Shown here: positions 1-6,303 of the stretch, piece after piece
How the letters are laid out: each line of letters starts with the position of its first letter
Numbering within the stretch: the first letter of the stretch is position 1
NCBI GenBank assembly: GCA_020054175.1
Contig: JAGVLR010000092.1
Span: 1 to 7,038 of the forward strand
Length of the DNA: 7,038 nucleotides
From: Candidatus Dadabacteria bacterium
GTDB taxonomy: Bacteria; Desulfobacterota_D; UBA1144; Nemesobacterales; UBA2774
Direction of reading: 5' to 3'
The notes under the pieces: generated by a model
What the model was told of the DNA's origin: nothing
Database searches by the model: none
The model's input: the letters and a program-made list of their open reading frames with translations, nothing else
Position numbers and translations under genes: made by a program

Positions 1-1
1 C

Positions 2-139
2 AGCGGCGCGGCGGCGTCTGGAGAAGTTCCTCTGGATTCTGCCGTCCTGGTTTATCAGATTACCGAGTCCGGGATCGCGTTGAGAGCGAATTTCAGCGCG
101 TCGAAATACTGGCTGGACAGCGATTTGAACACTTACTGA
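2..139 (+). CDS. C-terminal end of an unidentified protein (5' truncated by window edge)
   Basis: An open frame enters from the left edge and gives 45 codons ending in TGA at 137-139. The translated tail runs from SGAAASGEVPLDSAV, through VLVYQITESGIALRANF, to SKYWLDSDLNTY. Third codon positions are mostly G or C, as in the genes downstream, and the other two forward frames give less protein-like sequence. The alternating hydrophobic and polar residues in the middle suggest a beta-strand or beta-hairpin near the C-terminus. I do not recognise the family and assign no function. The frame ends just before the DUF1254/DUF1214 remnant, so this may be the last gene of an upstream unit. The strand and frame are fairly likely; the identity is unknown. 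Confidence 0.5.
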   Translation, partial: SGAAASGEVPLDSAVLVYQITESGIALRANFSASKYWLDSDLNTY

Positions 140-140
140 A

Positions 141-287
141 GAACGCCATAAATTCTGGTCCGGGGGTTTATGCATATTAACAGGGTTGTTTATGGTTTTG
201 ACTTTCCCCGTGCCTGATATGGCAAATGCTGAAAAGCCCGGCAAGGAAGGTTCATGGGAACCGCCGGTTGTGAAACGTGTGCAATAG
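141..287 (+). pseudogene. Remnant of a DUF1254/DUF1214 gene: signal peptide joined to the extreme C-terminus
   Basis: In frame 3 the translation starts with a charged stretch (EERHKFW), then a hydrophobic run (GGLCILTGLFMVLTF), then a signal-peptidase-like end (PDMANA, cut before EKP). After only a few residues it ends with GSWEPPVVKRVQ and TAG at 285-287. That tail aligns without gaps to the end of the second DUF1254 gene (NGTWAPPSVEKVK) and closely to the first (DGEWKLPPVVRVE): G, W, PP and the spaced valines are kept. There is no ATG before the charged n-region. The only usual starts are TTG at 186 and ATG at 192, both inside the hydrophobic core; the ATG has a weak AGGG (182-185) upstream. 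The best reading is a paralogue that lost its start and almost all of its body through an internal deletion. A short secreted peptide translated from 192 is the alternative. Confidence 0.5.
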
Positions 288-351
288 TTGCTAATGGGAT
301 CAGCAAACGAACGAGGATTTTGATAAAATACAATACATATAGGAGGAATAC

Positions 352-1752
352 ATGAAGCAACTCATCAGCAACCTCGCATTACTAGTGGTATGCCTAGTGC
401 TGGCACTGCCCAGCCTGGCCGCGGCGGAGAAAGACTTGCCCGATATTATCGAAGCCGAAGCTATAGCTATAGCGAAGGAGGCCTTCATATACGGCTACCC
501 GATAGTGGAGAACTACAAAACCATGTATCAATACGCCGTCGACAAAGACAACCCTAATTACAAAGCCCCGTTCAATCATATTTATAATATGGCCGGAGTA
601 GCCACCCCCAAGGACACGACCATTGTTACCCCAAACAGCGACACTCCTTACTCGCTTCTCTGGGCTGACCTGCGGGCGGAGCCTCTCGTCCTGGGTGTTC
701 CGGAAATCGAAAAAAATCGTTATTACGCGCTGCAGTTCGTTGACCTCTATACCTATAACTTCGCCTACGTCGGCACTGCTGCGACCGGAAACGGCGAGGG
801 CAGGTTCCTCCTGACCGGCCCCAACTGGAAGGGCGAAAAACCCGAAGGTATAAAAGAGGTGATCAGGTCGGATACAGATTTTGCCTTCGTCATATACCGC
901 ACCCAGCTGTTCGACCCAGCGGACATAGAAAACGTTAAGAAAATTCAGTCGGAATACACGCTGGAACCTCTGAGTAAATTTTTAGGCGAAGAACCCCCTC
1001 TCGCTCCGGCCAGGCTGGATTTCCCGCCCTATAGCCCTGAAGAGGCCGAGTCTCTCGGGTTCTTCAATTACCTCAACTTCCTCCTCCAGTTCTGCCCGAC
1101 CGTGCCCGAAGACAAGGAAGCCCGGGCCAAGCTCGCAAGGATCGGAATCGTGCCCGGAGAACGCTTTAATACGGAGAACCTCTCTCCCGATATGAAAAAG
1201 GTGCTCGAAGCCGGCATAGCGGAAGGAATGAAAGCCATAGACGAGAAGGCGGCGAGCGAGAAATCGTCAGCAAATCTTTTCGGCACGCGCGAGTTCACAA
1301 AGAACAATTATCTCAACCGTGCAGTCGGGGCGAAGCTGGGTATCTACGGGAACTCGAAGGAGGAAGCGTTTTACTTCACCTGGCCGAACGATTCGAAAGG
1401 CAACCCCTTCAACGGCGCCGATAATCGCTACACGTTAACATTCGAGAAGGGTGAGCTTCCCCCTGTTCACGCTTTTTGGTCGGTAACGATGTATAACGGC
1501 AAAACCCAGTTACTGATTGAGAATCCTATTGACCGGTATTTAATCAACTCGCCGATGCTGCCCGATTTGAAAATAAATGACGACGGCAGTCTGACGATCT
1601 ATATACAGAAGGACTCGCCCGAGAAGGATAAGGAATCCAACTGGCTGCCTGCTCCGGACGGACCGATATACATGGTATTGCGGTGTTATTGGCCTGAGGA
1701 AGCTATTCTCGACGGGGAGTGGAAATTGCCCCCCGTTGTCCGTGTCGAATAG
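352..1752 (+). CDS. Secreted DUF1254/DUF1214 domain-containing protein (first paralogue)
   Basis: A 466-residue protein with an N-terminal DUF1254 domain and a C-terminal DUF1214 domain, the COG5361-type architecture at full length. Residues 1-25 form a Sec signal peptide (basic start, hydrophobic core, LAAA before EK), so it should act in the periplasm or at the cell surface. DUF1254 hallmarks are FIYGYP (45-50), TPNSDTPYS (93-101) and LTGPNWKG (154-161). DUF1214 hallmarks are FWSVTMY (375-381), DGSLTIYIQ (411-419), NWLPAP (430-435) and the closing YWPEE...LDGEW...PPVV. The mature protein has two cysteines, C248 and C445. The start is fixed by a perfect AGGAGG at 341-346, five bases before the ATG. 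The biochemical role of this family is not established, and no catalytic residues can be named. It is clearly related to the next gene but strongly diverged, and the two are 180 bases apart. Family assignment is firm; function is unknown. Confidence 0.93.
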   Translation: MKQLISNLALLVVCLVLALPSLAAAEKDLPDIIEAEAIAIAKEAFIYGYPIVENYKTMYQYAVDKDNPNYKAPFNHIYNMAGVATPKDTTIVTPNSDTPYSLLWADLRAEPLVLGVPEIEKNRYYALQFVDLYTYNFAYVGTAATGNGEGRFLLTGPNWKGEKPEGIKEVIRSDTDFAFVIYRTQLFDPADIENVKKIQSEYTLEPLSKFLGEEPPLAPARLDFPPYSPEEAESLGFFNYLNFLLQFCPTVPEDKEARAKLARIGIVPGERFNTENLSPDMKKVLEAGIAEGMKAIDEKAASEKSSANLFGTREFTKNNYLNRAVGAKLGIYGNSKEEAFYFTWPNDSKGNPFNGADNRYTLTFEKGELPPVHAFWSVTMYNGKTQLLIENPIDRYLINSPMLPDLKINDDGSLTIYIQKDSPEKDKESNWLPAPDGPIYMVLRCYWPEEAILDGEWKLPPVVRVE

Positions 1753-1840
1753 CTATGGAAGCTCCGGGCGTCGTGATGAAGTGGTCTTGCGTTTCTACAG
1801 TCGCAATTTTCTCCATAAGGAAGTGGCGACCTGCTGAGAT

Positions 1841-1865
1841 TGGGCCTCATCGTAGCGATGCTGCA
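1841..1865 (+). other. Short hairpin after the first DUF1254 gene, resembling a decayed copy of the later strong hairpin
   Basis: CATCG (1848-1852), loop TAG and CGATG (1856-1860) form a five-base stem in the 180-base gap between the two DUF1254 genes. The stretch CCTCATCG-TAGCGATG closely matches CCTCGTCGAGTAGCGATG inside the strong hairpin after the second paralogue, differing by one substitution and a two-base gap. The outer arm that would lengthen the stem is not matched here and no T-run follows, so termination is doubtful. The similarity suggests the 3' flank was duplicated with the gene, but it is short enough to be coincidence. Confidence 0.25.
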
Positions 1866-1932
1866 ATAAGGGGTTCTGATGTGAAATAAACACCAGAAAT
1901 ACGAGAAAATTTATTGGTAGAAGGAGAGAAAT

Positions 1933-3384
1933 ATGATCAGCATATTTAATACGCGGAATCGTCATTATTCCCGGTCTGTCGTCACGGCGCTCCTTGTCGT
2001 ACTGCTGGCGGGAATTCCAATGATGAGCCAGGCTTCAAGTATAAGTAAAGAAGAAGCGTTGGCCATCGCGACCGATGCTTACATATACGGCTATTCACTG
2101 ATCACGACCGAGGTTACGCGGGTTCAGATGACTAATGTGGACAAGGTCGAGGAGCTCCGAGCTCCAATGGGACAGTTTGTGAACGTTAAGCGCTATCCTC
2201 CGGCCGATTACCGCGGCGTCTCGGCTCCGAACGCCGATACGCTGTACTCGCTCGCCTGGATCGACTTAGGCCAGGAGCCGCAGGTCTTTTCGCATCCCGA
2301 TATGGGCAAGCGCTATTACCTGTTCCCGATGTATAGCCTGTGGATGCCTGTGATCACGTCACAGGGGAGCCGCACCGCCGGCGAGAAAGCCGCGGCATAC
2401 CTGCTTACCGGCCCCGGCTGGGAAGGCGAAGTGCCCGGGGGCATGCAGCAGATCAAGTCGCCTACGCGCTATGTCGTAATACTCGGCAGGACGTATGCCG
2501 ATGGTACGGACGCCGACTATGAAACAGTCAACGCGCTCCAGGCGCAGTATAAAATCACTCCCCTTTCCGCCTACGGCAAGCCCTACACATATACGGCGCC
2601 GCCTGTGAATCCCAATCCGGGCTTTTCAATGACAGACAAACCGCAGACTGTCATACTAGACATGGGAACGAAGGGCTACTTCGATATGATGACGGATCTT
2701 ATGTGCAAGACTGCCCCGCCCGCGAAGGAAGATGCGCCTATACTGGCGGAAATGGCCAAGATCGGTATCGAACCCTGCAAGCCGTTCGACATGACCGCCC
2801 TCGATCCTGCCGTGCAGGAGGCCCTCAAGGACCTTCCGCAGACCGCCCTCAAGAAGATAGAGGCCAACCAAGCCAGCCTCGGCAGCGCGGCTAACGGCTG
2901 GCAGGTCAGCAAGGGATTGGGAGAATACGGCACCGACTACATGAAGCGTGCGGTGGTGGCTGCCTTCGGCTGGCCCGCCAACCTGGAGCAGGACGCCGTC
3001 TATCCCTATGCGCAGGCGGACAGCACCGGTGCGGCTCTCACGGGCGCCAACAAATACACCCTTACGTTCCCCAAGGGGCAGACGCCGCCCGCAAACGGTT
3101 TCTGGTCTATCACGATGTATGAGATAGACAACGGCTGGTGGTTCGTGCCGAATGCGCTCAACAAGTTTACCGTTAGCCCCCGGAACGACCTGAAGTATAA
3201 CGAAGACGGATCGCTGACGCTCTATTTCCAGAACGAGTCGCCGGGCGCGGACAAGGAAGCCAACTGGCTGCCGGCTCCGAAGGGCGACTTCATAGCGATG
3301 CTGCGCATGTACTGGCCGAAGACCGAAGATCCATCGATCCTTAACGGAACCTGGGCGCCGCCGTCCGTGGAAAAAGTGAAATAG
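1933..3384 (+). CDS. Secreted DUF1254/DUF1214 domain-containing protein (second paralogue)
   Basis: A 483-residue protein with the same two-domain layout as its upstream neighbour. A basic n-region (several Arg/His in residues 8-14) and hydrophobic core (about 16-29) make a signal peptide, with a plausible cut after SQA at 34. Conserved points include YIYGYS (50-55), APNADTLYSLAW (98-109), LTGPGWEG (158-165), FWSITMY (390-396), DGSLTLYFQ (425-433), NWLPAP (444-449) and the end WPKTEDPSILNGTWAPPSVE. C258 aligns with C248 of the first paralogue. C282, in EPCKPF, is extra, and the two could form a disulfide in the periplasm. The start is set by AAGGAGA at 1921-1927, five bases before the ATG. 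Codon choice looks somewhat more GC-rich than in the first paralogue, and the two differ across most positions, so the duplication is old or the copies were acquired separately. The enzymatic or binding role is unknown. Confidence 0.93.
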   Translation: MISIFNTRNRHYSRSVVTALLVVLLAGIPMMSQASSISKEEALAIATDAYIYGYSLITTEVTRVQMTNVDKVEELRAPMGQFVNVKRYPPADYRGVSAPNADTLYSLAWIDLGQEPQVFSHPDMGKRYYLFPMYSLWMPVITSQGSRTAGEKAAAYLLTGPGWEGEVPGGMQQIKSPTRYVVILGRTYADGTDADYETVNALQAQYKITPLSAYGKPYTYTAPPVNPNPGFSMTDKPQTVILDMGTKGYFDMMTDLMCKTAPPAKEDAPILAEMAKIGIEPCKPFDMTALDPAVQEALKDLPQTALKKIEANQASLGSAANGWQVSKGLGEYGTDYMKRAVVAAFGWPANLEQDAVYPYAQADSTGAALTGANKYTLTFPKGQTPPANGFWSITMYEIDNGWWFVPNALNKFTVSPRNDLKYNEDGSLTLYFQNESPGADKEANWLPAPKGDFIAMLRMYWPKTEDPSILNGTWAPPSVEKVK

Positions 3385-3424
3385 TTTTTTGAGGCGGTAC
3401 GGCTACACAAAACTCCGAATATTC

Positions 3425-3463
3425 CCTGGCGGCCCTCGTCGAGTAGCGATGAGGGCCGCCGGG
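3425..3463 (+). terminator. Strong GC-rich hairpin after the second DUF1254 gene (possible terminator without T-run)
   Basis: The arms GGCGGCCCTCGTCG (3428-3441) and CGATGAGGGCCGCC (3447-3460) pair over 14 positions with a single G-U wobble, around a five-base loop AGTAG. CC/GG plus a T-G pair extend the stem to about 17 at 3425-3463. It starts 40 bases after the stop codon and ends 42 bases before the next start, where a transcript boundary or an mRNA-stabilising structure would sit. What follows is GGCGTTGCTG, not a run of T, so it lacks the canonical intrinsic-terminator tail. It may still pause polymerase, act with a termination factor, or protect the upstream mRNA 3' end. Confidence 0.6.
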
Positions 3464-3505
3464 CGTTGCTGCGGTAAGAATGAGTGTTCTTAAAGGAATA
3501 CATAG

Positions 3506-4501
3506 ATGAGAAGCTGCTTCGTGTGCGCGGTTCTGATAATTATATTGACCTCATTATGCATAGGACATTCCGCTAATGCTCAGGCGGACTGGATTGATGA
3601 TGAACAATTGAACGGAGAGGGTGCTCCGGGCTTATCGGACAGCTGGTTACACACTATAGCTCTCGGTGACGGGAATGAGTCTTCGGACGCCGCCGGAAGA
3701 GAATCTCTCTATGCACAAGTGAATAAAACCACGACCGATCCGACATTCATCGAAGGGTCTTCAGACAAGTGGCAGTTCACGATTATCCCCTACCTCTGGC
3801 TGATGGGAATAAACGGAAAAACCACCATCAAGGGCAGGACTGCAAATCTGGATGTTTCTTTCGGCGATATATGGGACAACCTCGACTTCGCAGCCGAGGT
3901 TCATATCGAGGCATGGAAGGACAGGTACGGGTTTTTCATCGATACGAGTTATGCGAAAATAGCGATGAAGGATAACGTCGATCTCAGGTTCGATAATACC
4001 CTGAGCGCGAAATTCGTAACGCAATTTTTCCTCGGCGAGTTCGGAGGGTTCTACAGGCTGGGAACATGGCAGCCAGGGGGCGGAACCGGGAGTTATAAAA
4101 GTAAGACAAACACTTCCCTCACATTGGACCTTATCGGCGGAGGACGTTACTGGTATCTCAAGAATGAGCTCGACATAAAGGGGCCTTTCGGCGGGAACCC
4201 GAACGTAAAGGATAGTCAGAATTGGTTCGATTTCATAGTCGGCGGCCGCGCGAATCTTGCCATAAACAAATTTTTCATCCAGCTGAGGAGCGATATATGC
4301 GGGTTCGGTCTCGGCTTTTCATCGGACATATCCTGGAATATCGCCGGATATATCGGTTATGAGCTTCCCTGGTACCGGATAACTCCTATAATCGGCTACA
4401 GGGCCCTGTACGATAAATACAAGAACGGGAGCGGCGACAACCGCTTCGTATGGGACGCGTGGATATCCGGCCCGCAAATAGGCGTAGCATTCCAGTTCTG
4501 A
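3506..4501 (+). CDS. Predicted outer-membrane beta-barrel protein
   Basis: A 331-residue protein. Residues 1-25 form a signal peptide ending SANA before QAD. Residues 26-87 are a polar, acidic, probably flexible segment with no recognised domain. From about 88 onward, alternating amphipathic strands with aromatic girdles appear: WQFTIIPYLWLMGI, YGFFIDTSYAKI, GGRYWYLKN, FDFIVGGRANLAI, KFFIQLRSD, AGYIGYELPWY and ITPIIGYRALY. The chain ends GPQIGVAFQF with a terminal Phe, the classic sorting signature for outer-membrane assembly. The opening PYLW...G...DVSF-D-NLDF is typical of uncharacterised outer-membrane proteins of this size. AAGGA at 3493-3497, eight bases upstream, supports the ATG. It follows the strong hairpin and precedes the sulfatase by 65-80 bases, so it is probably transcribed apart from the DUF1254 pair and perhaps with the sulfatase. 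A diffusion channel or surface-anchor role is inference; the substrate is unknown. Confidence 0.8.
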   Translation: MRSCFVCAVLIIILTSLCIGHSANAQADWIDDEQLNGEGAPGLSDSWLHTIALGDGNESSDAAGRESLYAQVNKTTTDPTFIEGSSDKWQFTIIPYLWLMGINGKTTIKGRTANLDVSFGDIWDNLDFAAEVHIEAWKDRYGFFIDTSYAKIAMKDNVDLRFDNTLSAKFVTQFFLGEFGGFYRLGTWQPGGGTGSYKSKTNTSLTLDLIGGGRYWYLKNELDIKGPFGGNPNVKDSQNWFDFIVGGRANLAINKFFIQLRSDICGFGLGFSSDISWNIAGYIGYELPWYRITPIIGYRALYDKYKNGSGDNRFVWDAWISGPQIGVAFQF

Positions 4502-4527
4502 AGTGATATATAATGAGTGAGAAAAAT

Positions 4528-4573
4528 TTGCGAACGCCTTGCGCAGGCTCTGTATAAAATCACCGGATGGGGG
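4528..4573 (+). promoter_or_regulatory. Possible promoter and ribosome-binding stretch before the sulfatase
   Basis: TTGCGA (4528-4533) and TATAAA (4553-4558) resemble -35 and -10 boxes, but the spacing of 19 is longer than the ideal 17. Transcription would start near 4565, leaving a leader of about 15 bases before the ATG at 4582. GGGGG (4569-4573), within GGATGGGGG, lies eight bases before that ATG and is the only purine-rich stretch near either candidate start. No comparable stretch precedes the ATG at 4567. This favours 4582, but the motif matches are weak. Confidence 0.3.
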
Positions 4574-4581
4574 TTTACGAT

Positions 4582-6024
4582 ATGAGATTTAACGCTCTTT
4601 TCATCAAGCTGAGCCTGTTGTTTCTGGCAGTCGGATTCATTATTTTGCCCCCCGCATCGGCCCGCCAGGAGGCGCAGCCTCCGAATATCGTCTATGTAAT
4701 CGCGGACGACCTCGGTTGGAAGGACGTCGGCTTTCGCGGCTCGGATATCCGGACTCCGAACCTGGACAAGCTTGCGAAGGGCGGTGTTATATTCGAGCAA
4801 TTTTACGCCCAGCCAATGTGCACGCCGTCGAGAGCGGCCCTTATGACAGGCCGCTACCCTCATCGTTACGGTCTCCAAACGGTTGTGATTCCATCGGCGG
4901 GGACGTACGGTCTGGCAACGGACGAGTGGCTTCTCTCACAGGCCCTTAAAGAAGCCGGGTATAAGACGGCGATCGTGGGCAAATGGCACCTCGGCCACGC
5001 CGACCGGAAGTACTGGCCGCTCCAGCGCGGGTTCGATTATCACTACGGACCTATACTCGGAGAGATAGACTATTACACGCACTCGGCTCACGGTACGGTC
5101 GACTGGTACAAAAACAACCGGCTGCTGAAGGAAGGCGGCTATGCCACGGAGCTGCTCGGAGAGGATGCAGTCAAGCTCATAGAAGAGCACGACACGAAGA
5201 CTCCCCTCTTTTTGTACCTGGCCTTTACCGCTCCGCACGCACCGTACCAGGCTCCTGAGAAGTATCTGGACGAATATAATAATATCACTGACCCTACGCG
5301 CCGTGCTTATGCCGCGATGATAACTGTGATGGATAACGAGATCGGACGTGTCGTGGCGGCGCTCGACGAGCGCGGAATGCGGGACAACACTCTCATCATC
5401 TTCCAGAGCGACAACGGAGGCCCGCGCTCTGCCATGTTTACCGGAGAGGTGGACACGTCCAAGCTTACGATCCCCTCGGACAACGGCCCTTACCGCGACG
5501 GCAAAGGAATGCTCTACGAAGGGGGAACGCGGGTCGTGGCATTGGCCAACTGGCCGGGGCATATCAAGCCGGGCTCCGTCGTCGACGAGCCGATTCATAT
5601 AGTCGATATGTATCCGACACTGACCGCGCTCGCCGGAGCGCCGGCAGGCAAGGGCAAGCCTGTCGACGGCCTGGACGTCTGGCCCACTATCAGCGCCGGT
5701 AAGCCCTCGCCCCGGGACGAAGTCGTCTACGACATCGAGCCGTTCCGTGCGGCTTTGCGGAAGGGGGACTGGAAGCTGGTCTGGAAAACGACGCTGCCTT
5801 CCAGGGTGGAACTATTCAACATCGAAGAAGACCCTTACGAGAAGACCAATCTCGGTGCCAAGTATCCGGAGAAGGTAAAAGAGCTTCAGCTGGAGATCGA
5901 AGAGATGGGAAGCGAGGCGGCGCAGCCTCTGTTTCTTATGGAAGCTTTCGGGGTGGCGAAGGGAATACTTTTTGGCTCCGTCGAGACGCCGGAAGACGAA
6001 GAGTATCTCGAAATGCAGCCGTAG
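4582..6024 (+). CDS. Secreted arylsulfatase B-like sulfatase (S1-type, formylglycine-dependent)
   Basis: Hydrolyses a sulfate ester, releasing inorganic sulfate, in the periplasm or outside the cell. Residue numbers count from the upstream ATG at 4567 (485 residues); the ATG at 4582 (residue 6) is preferred because it gives a cleaner signal peptide (MRFNALFIK plus hydrophobic core, cut near SARQ) and a better ribosome site. The catalytic set looks complete: metal ligands D47 and D48 (IADDLGW), the formylglycine precursor C85 in CTPSRAALMTG with R89, K139 and H141 in GKWHLG, H224 in TAPHAPY, D282 and N283 in SDNGG, and K313 before YEGGTRV. The layout, including YAQPMCTPSR, RGFDYHYG, GEIDYY and PVDGLDVWPTISAGKPSPR, follows animal arylsulfatase B and its bacterial relatives. 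The Cys-type motif needs conversion by a maturation enzyme not present here. Family and chemistry are firm; the substrate (sulfated glycan or other ester) is not determinable. It ends in a double stop, TAG TAA. Confidence 0.93.
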   Translation: MRFNALFIKLSLLFLAVGFIILPPASARQEAQPPNIVYVIADDLGWKDVGFRGSDIRTPNLDKLAKGGVIFEQFYAQPMCTPSRAALMTGRYPHRYGLQTVVIPSAGTYGLATDEWLLSQALKEAGYKTAIVGKWHLGHADRKYWPLQRGFDYHYGPILGEIDYYTHSAHGTVDWYKNNRLLKEGGYATELLGEDAVKLIEEHDTKTPLFLYLAFTAPHAPYQAPEKYLDEYNNITDPTRRAYAAMITVMDNEIGRVVAALDERGMRDNTLIIFQSDNGGPRSAMFTGEVDTSKLTIPSDNGPYRDGKGMLYEGGTRVVALANWPGHIKPGSVVDEPIHIVDMYPTLTALAGAPAGKGKPVDGLDVWPTISAGKPSPRDEVVYDIEPFRAALRKGDWKLVWKTTLPSRVELFNIEEDPYEKTNLGAKYPEKVKELQLEIEEMGSEAAQPLFLMEAFGVAKGILFGSVETPEDEEYLEMQP

Positions 6025-6080
6025 TAACGTACCGGAATAAAGTCTGATCAATCGATGTGCCGGAGAAGGCGCATTCTTGG

Positions 6081-6092
6081 AGCTTCGAAGCT
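6081..6092. repeat. 12-base perfect palindrome
   Basis: AGCTTCGAAGCT is identical to its reverse complement and lies one base before the larger inverted repeat at 6093-6123, 54 bases after the end of the sulfatase's double stop. It could be a protein-binding site or part of a compound terminator. A 12-base palindrome can also occur by chance. Confidence 0.3.
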
Positions 6093-6123
6093 TCCGCGAT
6101 ATTCGAAAATCAAATATCGCGGA
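6093..6123. terminator. Perfect 11-base inverted repeat after the sulfatase gene
   Basis: TCCGCGATATT (6093-6103) and AATATCGCGGA (6113-6123) are exact reverse complements separated by the nine-base loop CGAAAATCA. It lies about 70 bases after the sulfatase stop, as expected for a transcript end. No run of T follows directly (the nearest is TTTT at 6138-6141), so it is not a textbook intrinsic terminator. An operator for the downstream lipoprotein gene is an alternative. Confidence 0.45.
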
Positions 6124-6183
6124 CAGCGGAGGAGCAGTTTTGCAAGCCTTGGTGTCAAAAGCATATTGAATAATTTTCCGTAA

Positions 6184-6256
6184 GGTAATACAATTACCGG
6201 CAAATAAACAATAATAGCTTTTCTCAGGCCTGCAGCAATGCGATAATCCTGCTGCA
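6184..6256. repeat. Two further small inverted repeats upstream of the lipoprotein gene
   Basis: GGTAAT (6184-6189), loop ACA and ATTACC (6193-6198) form a six-base stem. TGCAGCA (6231-6237) and TGCTGCA (6250-6256) form a seven-base stem around a 12-base loop, ending 47 bases before the ATG at 6304. They fill the AT-rich part of the 279-base gap between the sulfatase and the lipoprotein gene. Each could form in the leader RNA or be a dyad for a DNA-binding protein. I see no convincing -35/-10 pair in this gap. Confidence 0.25.
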
Positions 6257-6303
6257 AAGCCGTGAGACAGCGATATTTCGTTGTAGTAATTTCGTCTTCT
6301 ATC

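Noticed and set aside
288..340. Possible promoter before the first DUF1254 gene (TTGCTA at 288, GATAAA at 322, TACAAT at 329)
   Set aside because: TTGCTA to GATAAA is 28 bases, far from 17, and a TACAAT -10 would place the transcription start on the Shine-Dalgarno sequence. No consistent pair was found.
3385..3391. T-run directly after the second DUF1254 stop codon
   Set aside because: No GC-rich stem precedes it, so it is not an intrinsic terminator. The hairpin at 3425-3463 is the better candidate.
4396..4878. 160-codon minus-strand open frame spanning the barrel gene end and the sulfatase start
   Set aside because: It overlaps two well-supported plus-strand genes, has no recognisable motif, and would require antisense coding across both.
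4936..5598. 220-codon open frame on the minus strand inside the sulfatase gene
   Set aside because: It lies wholly opposite a gene with an intact catalytic motif set. Its translation is rich in Arg, Val and Ser in the way reverse-strand shadows of GC-rich genes are, with no recognisable domain.
6140..6174. Possible promoter TTGCAA with a downstream AT-rich stretch before the lipoprotein gene
   Set aside because: No hexamer at 16-18 bases spacing resembles TATAAT; the best AT-rich match (AATAAT, 6169-6174) is 23 bases away.
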